Shown here piece by piece: positions 1 through 8,622 of a stretch of DNA of 64,000 nt. The notes beneath the pieces are model-generated. The model saw only the letters and a program-made list of their open reading frames with translations, was not told the DNA's origin and did not search any database. This DNA is from JAFDYH01 sp049840875. Lineage in GTDB: Bacteria; Bacteroidota; Bacteroidia; Chitinophagales; Chitinophagaceae. The first letter of the stretch is position 1, and each line of letters begins with the position of its first letter. A program made the translations under genes and the position numbers. The DNA lies in contig JASGJE010000019.1 in the NCBI GenBank assembly GCA_049840875.1, positions 620,001-684,000 on the forward strand, in the 5' to 3' direction.

Positions 1-1
1 A

Positions 2-79
2 TCAGCACCGGCCGTAACAAAGGTAACTGCAGCTCCTGAATGCAAACCGGGTGTTTCCGCCCCTGCCCACACCGTATAA
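2..79 (+). CDS. possible C-terminal end of an upstream gene (partial)
   Basis: The second reading frame is open from the window edge to a TAA at 77-79 and encodes about 25 residues rich in Ala, Pro and Val. It could be the tail of a gene that begins left of the window. The stretch is too short to judge, and no family can be named. Confidence 0.2.
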   Translation, partial: SAPAVTKVTAAPECKPGVSAPAHTV

Positions 80-144
80 ATACCTGCCCGGAATATGAGT
101 TCTCTACAGTTACTTTATACCACCAACCAACTTCTATGAATTGT

Positions 145-1593
145 ATGAAGACGCTGCTACTAACGGCTACCTGTAGCCTATTTTGTATTATTAGCTTTTG
201 CCAGACGAAGAAATCTACCGTTCGTGAACACCTGCAACAGGTGAGGACGCTCTACGGAGGCGACCTGGAAGACGGCCCTTACGTCACACAATACATTATG
301 GATAGCATTATCCAGTCTGTACAAAGTAAAATCAGCGGTACACTGATTAAAGACGGCAAGACGGTAGCCACAACGGCGACCGTCGATGATAAAAGCGTTA
401 CGGTCAATTATAATATCGGCCACTTTATTGACGAGCGCCTCTTTGTGCAGGCAACAGTGAGCGGTACCGCAGCGGATAATTTCGTTGATATATTTTCCGG
501 TGGTAAGTATAAGAAAACAATTACCGGCGGCTTCAATTTTAATTTCTTCCCGAAGTGGAACAGCGGCAGCTTTTATTCGTCTTACCGGCAACGGCTGTGG
601 ACGCTCCTTAAAATACAGGATCATTGTTTTGACCGCAGTAAACGAAAAAATGCCTACAAGTCAACGATTGAAAAACTGGTACAATTATATAACGATTGCC
701 GTACTTTATACTATGCTGACCCGTTAGTTGACAATCCTCAGCTTCCAGCCGCGAATGATATTGACTGTAAGAAGTGTTCGATTGAAAAACTGCAGGAATT
801 CAATCAACTGCTTTCATCTCTTTCGGATTACTACCCGAAAAAATTTAATTCGTTGGGACGAAATGCTGTCGGGCACTTCCTCGACAGCATCGCTACCCTG
901 TCTGATGTAATTTCCGGAGAGCTTGCAGATAAAGATAACCTAACGGTCATGGATAGTCTCCAGCACGCCGCAAAGTGGTCCGCATTCGGCAATACCTGGT
1001 GGTCCGGCAGCATCAAATTCAATCAAAAGACCCAACCGTTGTTTAACCCTTCACTGGTTGATAAAAACTATACAGATAATTATAACGACTACTTCGTCAC
1101 ACTTTCCCTTAGTTATAACTACATGAAGACTTTAGTAGACCGTGGTATTACCGTTTATTTCGCGCCGACTATCAGCTTTGGCAATGCCAGAAATTTTATT
1201 GCTGACAGCTTACTTAGTCTGCAGGCGCAGGAGAATTTCCCGGTCAGTGCCACCGATTCGCTGAAAGTGATCAACGCAACTTCCTTCTACCGGGCAAAGG
1301 CCGGCCGTCTCGCTCAATTCGGTGTTGAGTTGCCGCTGATCGTATATTTTCCTTCTGCCTCGACAGGGATTGATATTGCAGCCGGCATGAAATTTTCAAA
1401 TCACATTGACAGTGTGTATGCGCGCTTTGGTATTTATATTCCCATTTCGACCGGGAAAGATGATGTTGTAACGGTTGAGCCACTGCTGCGATTCAGTAAC
1501 CTCAACAAAAGCGGCCAGGTATTTTTTAAAGATATCCTGAGCTTTGGATTTAATGTGAGTGTGTCGATTCCGAAGTTTGTGAGTGGGAAATAA
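145..1593 (+). CDS. secreted protein of unknown function, possibly outer membrane
   Basis: This encodes a 482-residue protein that starts with an apparent Sec signal peptide (MKTLLLTATCSLFCIISFCQ), which is why the ATG at 145 (or 136) is preferred over an in-frame ATG about 100 bases upstream. The C-terminal half alternates aromatic and polar residues (YFVTLSLSYNYMKTLVDR, GITVYFAPTISFGN) and ends in a strand-like segment rich in F and V. This pattern suggests a beta-barrel or another beta-rich outer-membrane protein, but I do not recognise the family. It converges on the protease gene at 1630 and is part of the ICE cargo. Confidence 0.6.
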   Translation: MKTLLLTATCSLFCIISFCQTKKSTVREHLQQVRTLYGGDLEDGPYVTQYIMDSIIQSVQSKISGTLIKDGKTVATTATVDDKSVTVNYNIGHFIDERLFVQATVSGTAADNFVDIFSGGKYKKTITGGFNFNFFPKWNSGSFYSSYRQRLWTLLKIQDHCFDRSKRKNAYKSTIEKLVQLYNDCRTLYYADPLVDNPQLPAANDIDCKKCSIEKLQEFNQLLSSLSDYYPKKFNSLGRNAVGHFLDSIATLSDVISGELADKDNLTVMDSLQHAAKWSAFGNTWWSGSIKFNQKTQPLFNPSLVDKNYTDNYNDYFVTLSLSYNYMKTLVDRGITVYFAPTISFGNARNFIADSLLSLQAQENFPVSATDSLKVINATSFYRAKAGRLAQFGVELPLIVYFPSASTGIDIAAGMKFSNHIDSVYARFGIYIPISTGKDDVVTVEPLLRFSNLNKSGQVFFKDILSFGFNVSVSIPKFVSGK

Positions 1594-1629
1594 CTTCATG
1601 CGGCACTATGAATGCAGGGTATATCTTCT

Positions 1630-2259
1630 CTAAAAATGTATAATCTGTATGGGCCAGTCAACGGCGAATTTTGCCTCGTACATTTTTAAAAATGTCATGA
1701 AAGGAGTCGTGTGCAATTCTCCATCCTGCGGATCAATATAATACAATGTCGTGTTACTGCCGTCTGTTTTTCCCCTGATTCCTACAATCAGGATAGCGTG
1801 TACCGTGCCGCCGAAGGGAGGACTGGCATCAACTGTGAGCGATAAAGGACCGAAATTTCTAATGAATTCAGCCCAGCCTTCAATGCTGGGATCCAGTTGA
1901 CGCATGATCGTGAGGCCGGCTTTCTGGTATAATTCTATTTCATCACTGATACCAATCCCGCGCGTAGCGGATTGACGGTATAGTTGTACGAATTTGTTGC
2001 CGAACCTTTTTAGTAATGAATCTGTATTCTCTCTTCGCTGTTCTTTCCAGGAAAACAACATTGTCAGTACGGTGGCCCAGCAACTGTTGGCCGTTGGCTG
2101 TTGCAAACCATATAAAGAGCCTTTTACGCCCGCGCTGACACAACCGGCACTATCACAACGGCTTATTGCTAGCGTGATGGGCGACTCAGTATGATTACAT
2201 GCGACTACACTATTCAGCACCGCCGTGATCGCCAAACCAACTGAAAGCCGTAATACCAT
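1630..2259 (-). CDS. papain-like (C39/C70-type) cysteine peptidase, predicted lipoprotein
   Basis: This is a 209-residue protein. The N-terminus is a lipoprotein signal with the lipobox Cys at residue 21 (SVVAC). The catalytic Cys60 lies in QPTANSCWATV, a typical papain-like peptidase start of the 'Q-x-x-x-x-x-CW' kind. His154 (GTVHAILIVG) and Asp176 (YYIDPQDG) complete a plausible Cys-His-Asp triad. It should therefore be an exported, lipid-anchored protease acting in the periplasm or at the cell surface. It is the last gene of a three-gene minus-strand unit and starts one base after the stop of the gene before it. The substrate is unknown. The Cys-rich cupin in the same unit is a candidate partner, which is inference only. 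Confidence 0.7.
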   Translation of the reverse strand: MVLRLSVGLAITAVLNSVVACNHTESPITLAISRCDSAGCVSAGVKGSLYGLQQPTANSCWATVLTMLFSWKEQRRENTDSLLKRFGNKFVQLYRQSATRGIGISDEIELYQKAGLTIMRQLDPSIEGWAEFIRNFGPLSLTVDASPPFGGTVHAILIVGIRGKTDGSNTTLYYIDPQDGELHTTPFMTFLKMYEAKFAVDWPIQIIHF

Positions 2260-2260
2260 A

Positions 2261-2830
2261 TTATTGCGGAAAATAGTTTTCAGAAAAATGGTTGAGACTT
2301 TCTTTTAATACTGCAGTATCCTTCACTATTTCCCTTTCTTTTTGAACGACCCCTCCCTTTTGCGACTGGACGGTTACCATTGCCCTTAGTTTTTCAATCT
2401 CATTGATTTTGTAGGAAAGTGAATCAAGGAAGGAATAGTATTTTTTACGGATAAATGTATCACAGGGTGTATTATTAAACGCGTAGAAATTAGCTTTTAG
2501 GAGGTTTTCTGTCCTGATGTTATCCTGGTTTAACTTATCCCTGAGTTCAACAATGTGCGTATTGATCTCCGTACTGATCGTAGCCGTTGCATTCCCCTGG
2601 TTGCGGAGTGTATCCAACAGGGTAACACCTGAATTTAATTTTACGCTGTAGTCTTCGGCGAAAGCAGGAAATGCTTTTGTCGGATTTATAAAAACTGTTA
2701 CCGGATTGTTTTCGCCCGGACCGCAATACAGTGTCCTGGTTTCCTTGTCTTTTTTCAGTACTACAACTATTACCATTGCCGCGATAATTATGATTGCAAA
2801 GATTGCAATCATCCAATTTGTTTTTTTCAT
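2261..2830 (-). CDS. membrane-anchored coiled-coil protein, unknown function
   Basis: This is a 189-residue protein with one N-terminal membrane segment (about residues 6-25, rich in I, A and V) followed by KKDKE, so the bulk probably faces the periplasm. It carries a CGPGENN segment soon after the membrane helix, and the C-terminal half is charged and helical with likely coiled-coil character. I do not recognise the family. It sits between the cupin (67-base gap) and the papain-like lipoprotein (one-base gap). The three are very likely co-transcribed. Confidence 0.6.
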   Translation of the reverse strand: MKKTNWMIAIFAIIIIAAMVIVVVLKKDKETRTLYCGPGENNPVTVFINPTKAFPAFAEDYSVKLNSGVTLLDTLRNQGNATATISTEINTHIVELRDKLNQDNIRTENLLKANFYAFNNTPCDTFIRKKYYSFLDSLSYKINEIEKLRAMVTVQSQKGGVVQKEREIVKDTAVLKESLNHFSENYFPQ

Positions 2831-2896
2831 TCCTGATTCGTTTCGGGAAAATAAAAGAGGGAGACTGATTTCAATCTCCCCGTACCTATCTGTTGG

Positions 2897-3382
2897 TTAT
2901 TTGAATGGATCAGGGTTGATTACGACGTCGCCTTTGTTCAAAAAAGCAGGCGCGCAGCAGCATTGATAACAATAGCAGAAAGAGGCGCCGAATGGTCCTG
3001 TCTTAAACGAATACCTTGCACCTTTCGGAATATACATCCAATCCCCGCTTTTCAATTCTTTACCATTGTAATATATCGAACCACTCATGATAAACCGGAT
3101 ACCCGCGCCTTCATCATGTGAATGCTCCGGTACCGACACATCCGGATTACTAACTGATATAAATAACTGTGACTTGTCGAACACAAACGGCAACTGCCAT
3201 TTTTTGAATCCATCCGGAACTGTATCGACGGCAAGCAGGTTGACCAGTTCGATTGCATGTGCATCCTGGGATGTGGTGATTTTATCCTTTACAGTGAGGC
3301 CGGCAATCTTCAGCGCCTGATTGACTCTTTCCACACCTTCTTCGAATGTCGCGGCATTCGGGTTGAATTTACTTTTAGACAT
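2897..3382 (-). CDS. small cupin-domain protein with a cysteine cluster
   Basis: This is a 161-residue protein. The central part reads as a cupin barrel: VPEHSHDEG supplies metal-ligand candidates His87, His89 and Glu91, followed by GIRFIMSGSIYYNGKELKSGDWMYIPKGA, which is the usual cupin motif 2 region. No signal peptide is visible, so it should be cytoplasmic. Directly after the cupin fold comes a dense cysteine cluster (CYCYQCCC, Cys136, 138, 141-143), which is unusual for cupins and could bind metal or be modified. It is the first gene of the minus-strand trio and is divergent from the large plus-strand cargo operon. Its ligand and reaction are unknown. Confidence 0.65.
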   Translation of the reverse strand: MSKSKFNPNAATFEEGVERVNQALKIAGLTVKDKITTSQDAHAIELVNLLAVDTVPDGFKKWQLPFVFDKSQLFISVSNPDVSVPEHSHDEGAGIRFIMSGSIYYNGKELKSGDWMYIPKGARYSFKTGPFGASFCYCYQCCCAPAFLNKGDVVINPDPFK

Positions 3383-3903
3383 GATGTAAGATTTAATGTA
3401 TAAAAAAATAATACTAATTGCTATCGCCGCAGGGTAAACGCAGCATCCACTTCGCCATGGAATTTTTATAACAGGGTGGGAATTTTGTTACTAAAGGAAA
3501 GGCATTTTAATTCAGCCCGCACAGGTATTTACCCCGTAGCGGAGGGGGTATTAACCACATGCTGTGGGATTAAATGTGTTTCAGGCCTGTTTATAACTAT
3601 TCAGATACTGACAGGAACATTTTACTTTCGCCTGCGCACTGAACGGATTGTATCCGGAGCTATTTTTCGCCCCGACCACCCCCCAAAAAAAATTAAGCCA
3701 TTCAAATCATATTCAAACGATCTATCTATTTGTTTACACTTATCAATTGAATCATACTGCAACGAAAGAAAAAATTGGTCTAAAAAGGTTATCGCCTGGT
3801 ATTGACAATTGGCTTTATTTTTAAGACCTTTATTTAACCATTATACTCTCTTCTGTCCTTATCATTACAACTGCCTTAGCAAAAAATACCTAATACATTA
3901 TTT
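3383..3903. other. 521-base divergent intergenic region
   Basis: This separates the minus-strand cupin unit from the plus-strand four-gene operon and should hold both promoters. An inverted repeat TACCCC...GGGGGTA is visible near 3530-3552, and an AT-rich stretch lies before 3904. A possible open frame at 3476-3805 has no domain-like content and I do not call it. I find no convincing TTTG/TAnnTTTG pair. Confidence 0.4.
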
Positions 3904-6012
3904 ATGACCACCACGAACCACAACGGTAACGGGATTACTGTGGCCATTCCATTACCTGAAACGAAAGAAACCATGCTCCTTTATAAGAAGAAGGGTTTTT
4001 TTATTGCCAAGGATAACGCCCCGGAAACATTTTACAGTAAGGCCGTTGAAGAGATTGAAGAGGAAGGACGGTCGCTGATTGCGGCCTGCAGCGAGGATGC
4101 CATTATAAATGCCAGCAATATCAGTGCTGTCACGGAGCGGATCCGTGAAAAGATTAATGAGATAAAAGAGCGTCGCAAAGAATATGAAGTTTATCTCAAA
4201 GAACGCGAGACGGTTAAAAAAGAAATTGAAACAAAAATTGAAACATCCTGCAATGAGCTCTATGAACTTTTCAGCAAGCTCGGGCATAAGAAAGCGAATA
4301 TTGTTTCGACGCAACTTGAATCCATTAAGGATGAAATTTTCAAAATACTTGAAACTTATCGCGCGGTTGCAAAAGATCTGAATGCAACCAATGAAGAAGA
4401 CTTCGATAAAGCTGAGAACGCCCGGAAAAGAAATCTCGCTTATGCCCAACAGTTAGAAACCGAACTTAAAGAAAGACGGGATAAAGTGATGGTACGACTG
4501 AAGATATTGTCCAGGGACGGCGTCAATCCCGGCAATTCAAGGTTCCTCATTTCGACCGGATGGCTTGCTGCTTTTATCGCCGGCTGGTTTTTTTCGGTTT
4601 GGGCTGAACCTGGTTCGACTATCCGGGATTCGCAAAATGTAAAGGTGTTTTTTATCGATAATATCGGTCAGTGGCTGGCGCAGTATAACTGGTTTTACGT
4701 ACTTGCCGGCGTTGCCCTGTATGCAATCGCGATAGGGTTTGTCAGCTGGTTTTGCCAGAAAATTCTTGATAAGGCGGACCCCTCGCGAAACCTGAAGCGA
4801 AAGGAAGAGCATGAATTTACTTTTAACAGTAAAGATGAAAATCTTCTTGATTTCAAGGTCCGGGGGCGTAACTGGTGGACATTCTGGTTACGGCTTGCGC
4901 CTTTACTGGTGGTGATCCTCCCGATCATTGTTATGATCACACTCCAGATCAACCGCGATATTGCTGCCAATAAAACCCCTCACACTTTCCAGGAACTATT
5001 CAATGATTTTTTTATTAACCTGATGGGAAGTTTTATCGCTGTTGTATTGTCTGTCTTTATGTTCGTTTATCTTTCCCGTGTCAGCGAACCGGCGTATCAT
5101 AAGAATGCAGAAGAAGAGAAAAGCAGCCGCGGGTTTAAAATTTTTCACCTTGGTTTTATTCTCTATGCCCTCATGATCGGAGCCATGCTCTACTATCATT
5201 TTGTCCCGGGTGTAGAAGGACAGTTAAAGGTCATCGTTATAACCGGGTTTGCTGCAAGTACGCTTGCCACCGCCTTTAGTCTTGCCTATGGTTATATTTT
5301 CCGTGGCCTTACGGAGAACCTGGTTTACTATAACCGGAATCTCGCCTATGTTTCATCGCAGATTGAAACATTATCAAGGCCCAGGCGGAATTCCTATACC
5401 GATTCTGACCGCTTTGATCGTTATCTCGAAGAACTGCAGGAAAAAATGTTTGAGCTTATCGCCTCACGCCACCGGGTAGCCGAGAACCTGACGAAAGGAA
5501 AAGCAAGACCGAATACAGTGGTACTGATGCCAGGCCAGCCGCAATCTTCTAACGGGAAGGGCTTTTTCTATTCAATCTTTCACTGGCGGCGGAAACCGAA
5601 ACCTGCTGTACAGGATTCCGTTGAGGGTGAGCATTTCGAAACAGGCTGCTCTGTATCTGAGAATGAAGAATTTTATTTCGCTGAAGAGTCAAAGAAAATT
5701 GAAGCATTGACCGCCAGGATAAAAGACGACCGGGGCAAGATACGATCCATTGAGTCCGAGATGAAAGCCTACTGGCGCAATGAAGAAGTGTGGGCTTCGC
5801 TGAACAGCCAATTAAATAATGCTGAAAAAGAGCTGGACGAGCGGGAAAAGGACCTGGCCGTTTTAAAACTCAGTACGGCCTTACAGATAGAAACCGTAAA
5901 GACCAGAACCGATCAGAAAAAAGTCTGGCTTTCTGAAGGCTATTATACCGGCCGATGGTTCCGGAATGATCCTGACACGCCGGATTCCGATAAAAATTTA
6001 ATTGATAACTAA
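3904..6012 (+). CDS. six-TM membrane protein with flanking coiled coils (first gene of cargo operon)
   Basis: This is a 702-residue protein. It has an N-terminal soluble region with long charged helices (about residues 75-200), six hydrophobic segments (about 214-233, 263-283, 328-348, 371-391, 413-433, 443-466), and a C-terminal cytoplasmic part with a second coiled coil (about 590-690). There is no signal peptide. I do not recognise the family, and no catalytic motif is visible. It begins a compact plus-strand unit; the next gene starts 9 bases after its stop. The layout of coiled coil, membrane bundle and coiled coil suggests a scaffold or sensor in the inner membrane working with the three following products (inference). 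Confidence 0.65.
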   Translation: MTTTNHNGNGITVAIPLPETKETMLLYKKKGFFIAKDNAPETFYSKAVEEIEEEGRSLIAACSEDAIINASNISAVTERIREKINEIKERRKEYEVYLKERETVKKEIETKIETSCNELYELFSKLGHKKANIVSTQLESIKDEIFKILETYRAVAKDLNATNEEDFDKAENARKRNLAYAQQLETELKERRDKVMVRLKILSRDGVNPGNSRFLISTGWLAAFIAGWFFSVWAEPGSTIRDSQNVKVFFIDNIGQWLAQYNWFYVLAGVALYAIAIGFVSWFCQKILDKADPSRNLKRKEEHEFTFNSKDENLLDFKVRGRNWWTFWLRLAPLLVVILPIIVMITLQINRDIAANKTPHTFQELFNDFFINLMGSFIAVVLSVFMFVYLSRVSEPAYHKNAEEEKSSRGFKIFHLGFILYALMIGAMLYYHFVPGVEGQLKVIVITGFAASTLATAFSLAYGYIFRGLTENLVYYNRNLAYVSSQIETLSRPRRNSYTDSDRFDRYLEELQEKMFELIASRHRVAENLTKGKARPNTVVLMPGQPQSSNGKGFFYSIFHWRRKPKPAVQDSVEGEHFETGCSVSENEEFYFAEESKKIEALTARIKDDRGKIRSIESEMKAYWRNEEVWASLNSQLNNAEKELDEREKDLAVLKLSTALQIETVKTRTDQKKVWLSEGYYTGRWFRNDPDTPDSDKNLIDN

Positions 6013-6021
6013 TACCTCATT

Positions 6022-7317
6022 ATGAGACGATGGATTTTTTTCCGGGTACGCGAGCCCGAAGCAACTCCTGTTGCCGCTGAACCGGTAACAGCAACGGCTG
6101 AAAGCATCCGGCAGCAGAGTTATGATCAGCTATGGAAATTGCGCGAGAGCCACTGGGATGCGATGTCGAATACCATGCGCCAATCCAGTGATGATACCGA
6201 ATTTATGCATTCACTGAATTCGCATAAGGAACTGTTATGTATTATCGCCAGGCGCCTTGGCGAAGTGGATGGCACGAGTGGTGCAAAGGATTTTAGTTTC
6301 AATGCAACGGCCGTTGCACAGGCAGATGACATGACCGGGCAGATTGTTTCTTTCCTTGAAGGAAGAGCAGGTTCCTTCAAGTTACTGATTGATGATAAGA
6401 TTGAAGAAATCAAGGCTGAAGAAGCCGCTGAATCAAATTATAAAGAACAGATTGAAACTATTGAAAAGTCAAAGTACAGGGACCGCTCACTCGCCATGTT
6501 CTGGTTCTTTATTGTATTTGCTTTTGTTATGATCATTGCAGATATCGTCGTTTCACTGAACCTTGTCAATAAGTTTGGTATCGGCAATGCAGCCGTCGGC
6601 GCCGGTATATGGGAGCGCATCCGGGATTTTGACCTGTTACCGTTTTCTCTTGGTATCGCCTTCTGCACAGTCTATTTCAAAATACTTTACGATGATTATA
6701 TTATCGGGCGCCCGGGAGAAGGAATACTATCCGTTATGGATATGCGAAAAAAAGGCGTTGCAGCAGCATTTTTCTGGACAGACTGGGGATTAAAACTCGC
6801 TGTAAAATTGCTCATCGGGGCCGGACTCCTTATTATGCTTTCTGAACTTTCAAGGTTCAGAATGATGTTCACCTTTTTTGGTGAGAGCAGCGATGAAATG
6901 CGAACGATCAGTGCGACCCACCCGGAATTGTCATTCATCCTGTTACGGTGTTTCCAGGGGATTACTATTATTCTGCCGATCATCAGCGGCATCTGTTTGT
7001 CGATTGCCCTGAATATCCGCAGCAACAGGCGATCACTGAAGAAATGGGAAGAGAAATTACAAAAAAGTGGTGTGCGGCTAAGCGGCCTCCGGACAGATCT
7101 CGAAAAATGTACCGTACGGGAACTGCAATTCAAAACACATTTAAAAGACTGGTCTGATAAAACCGCTAAGATAAAATTACTAAGCGAACTTTTCACGGCT
7201 AACTATGACCAGGGTTTCCGAATCGGCTACCGCTCCAATCACGGAAGTGATTTTTATACAGTGATAGAAGAAAGAAGAAATGAAATTTTTGCCAAACAGC
7301 TGGATAAACTGATTTAA
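6022..7317 (+). CDS. four-TM membrane protein, unknown function (cargo operon gene 2)
   Basis: This is a 431-residue protein. It has an N-terminal soluble helical domain (about 1-150), hydrophobic segments at about 158-179, 203-224, 255-276 and 303-331, and a charged helical tail of about 100 residues. Its overall plan resembles a shortened version of the product before it: helical domain, membrane bundle, helical tail. The two may form a complex or be distant relatives, but no clear sequence identity is evident by eye. It is spaced 9 bases from the gene before and 3 bases from the gene after, so translational coupling is likely. Confidence 0.65.
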   Translation: MRRWIFFRVREPEATPVAAEPVTATAESIRQQSYDQLWKLRESHWDAMSNTMRQSSDDTEFMHSLNSHKELLCIIARRLGEVDGTSGAKDFSFNATAVAQADDMTGQIVSFLEGRAGSFKLLIDDKIEEIKAEEAAESNYKEQIETIEKSKYRDRSLAMFWFFIVFAFVMIIADIVVSLNLVNKFGIGNAAVGAGIWERIRDFDLLPFSLGIAFCTVYFKILYDDYIIGRPGEGILSVMDMRKKGVAAAFFWTDWGLKLAVKLLIGAGLLIMLSELSRFRMMFTFFGESSDEMRTISATHPELSFILLRCFQGITIILPIISGICLSIALNIRSNRRSLKKWEEKLQKSGVRLSGLRTDLEKCTVRELQFKTHLKDWSDKTAKIKLLSELFTANYDQGFRIGYRSNHGSDFYTVIEERRNEIFAKQLDKLI

Positions 7318-7320
7318 ATT

Positions 7321-8157
7321 ATGGGGAAGTTATTCTGTTTTTTATCAGCCGCCTTACTTGTAACTGCGTGTAACAACAGTAAACCCGTTAACAATGTAAA
7401 GAACGCGACCGATCCGGAACCAGGAAAAATGATCGTTGTACTTTGTGATGTTTCCAATAGCCTCAGCCGCAGATCTGTTGCCGGTAAACCGGAGCTCAAA
7501 TCTAAACTACCGCAGATTAAAGATTACTGCCGGCAGATTCTCCGGAGTGCGGGAGGCGGAACAAGAGTTATTTTTTACCCTGTAAGTTCGTTGGTTGCAC
7601 CCGATAAACTTTGCGACTTCCGGGCAAATCAAGTTAACGAAAATCAGTGGCCCGGTGAAAAAGAAAGGATTAAAAAGGCCTGTAACCAGTTGGATAGCTT
7701 AATTGACTCCGCCGCAGCAAATGCAGAGCGATCGACTTGCTTACAGACCTCTATTAATCATGCCTATACTATTCTCAGGACCGAGCGCCAATCCAATCCG
7801 GCAAATGCGGGGCCCGAACTCTACGTTATTTCAGATATGTTTGAAGAATGCTCCGAATCAAAAAACGGTGATGTTCATATGCACACTGAAGACGGCGCTC
7901 CTTTACTCAAAGAGCTTGTTTTAAAAAGACTCCTGAGTGCATCACAAAATGCAGATTTTGATAAATACAATATAGGGTTAACTATCCTGTACGTGAGCAC
8001 TTCCAGTAAACCTGCTGTAACCGATACGATTGATTCTGTATGGAGAGTTGTTTTTACCAATATGCATTTCGCAAAAGCAGCTGACCAGCAAACTACATTG
8101 TTGAAAACTGATGTTGCTTTGAAACCAAGAAAGGAATACCGAAACAGGGAAGAATAA
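7321..8157 (+). CDS. lipoprotein with a VWA-like metal-site domain (cargo operon gene 3)
   Basis: This is a 278-residue protein. The lipobox LVTAC places the lipid anchor on Cys17, so the domain is extracytoplasmic. After a short linker, IVVLCDVSNSLS contains D-x-S-x-S (Asp43, Ser45, Ser47), the signature of a von Willebrand A metal-ion-dependent adhesion site. A later YVISDMFEE segment fits the conserved Asp of the same fold. VWA domains bind protein partners through a Mg ion. Here the partner is presumably the periplasmic face of the two membrane proteins encoded just upstream (inference). The start follows the previous stop by 3 bases. Confidence 0.65.
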   Translation: MGKLFCFLSAALLVTACNNSKPVNNVKNATDPEPGKMIVVLCDVSNSLSRRSVAGKPELKSKLPQIKDYCRQILRSAGGGTRVIFYPVSSLVAPDKLCDFRANQVNENQWPGEKERIKKACNQLDSLIDSAAANAERSTCLQTSINHAYTILRTERQSNPANAGPELYVISDMFEECSESKNGDVHMHTEDGAPLLKELVLKRLLSASQNADFDKYNIGLTILYVSTSSKPAVTDTIDSVWRVVFTNMHFAKAADQQTTLLKTDVALKPRKEYRNREE

Positions 8158-8181
8158 TTGCTAATTACATTAATTCAGTCT

Positions 8182-8622
8182 ATGAAACATAAAACCATCA
8201 TCGCTATCTGGGGTGCAGCATCCCAGGGCAAAACCAGTTCAGTCGTTGCAATTGCCAGCAGGATCAGGTTAGCATACCCTGCTGCGGGCATCCATTATCT
8301 TCATCAGGGAGTTGAAATCAAAGCGATTGTTACGATCGGCAAAATAAAGGTCGGTATCGAAAGCCAGGGCGATCCCCCCGGTCTTCGCATGAAACAAAGT
8401 CTTGATGATTTTCATACTGCCGGGTGTTCGATTATTATCTGCACCTGCAGAACAAGGGGCGTTACCGAAGAATATATCAACCAGATGAATTATAATTATG
8501 GCTATCATATTATATGGACTTCCAATTATTTCAGCAACGAAAAACCTGCCGCACACCTGAATCAACGATTCGCTGATCATATCCTGGTGCTTGTGGATGA
8601 TTTATTAAAGGGGATCATTTAA
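8182..8622 (+). CDS. small P-loop NTPase (cargo operon gene 4)
   Basis: This is a 146-residue protein starting at MKHKTIIAIWG; an upstream in-frame non-ATG start is possible but less convincing. GAASQGKTSS at residues 11-20 is a Walker A motif (G-x4-GKT). SQGDPPG later in the protein could supply the Walker B or switch aspartate. There is no signal peptide or TM helix, so it is a cytoplasmic nucleotide-binding protein. The small size and lack of other domains resemble adaptor or kinase-like P-loop proteins rather than an AAA+ motor. It closes the four-gene cargo operon and may energise or regulate the two membrane proteins. Confidence 0.65.
   Translation: MKHKTIIAIWGAASQGKTSSVVAIASRIRLAYPAAGIHYLHQGVEIKAIVTIGKIKVGIESQGDPPGLRMKQSLDDFHTAGCSIIICTCRTRGVTEEYINQMNYNYGYHIIWTSNYFSNEKPAAHLNQRFADHILVLVDDLLKGII

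Noticed and set aside
3476..3805. Open frame upstream of the four-gene operon
   Set aside because: Composition and lack of domain features suggest chance in a promoter-containing gap.
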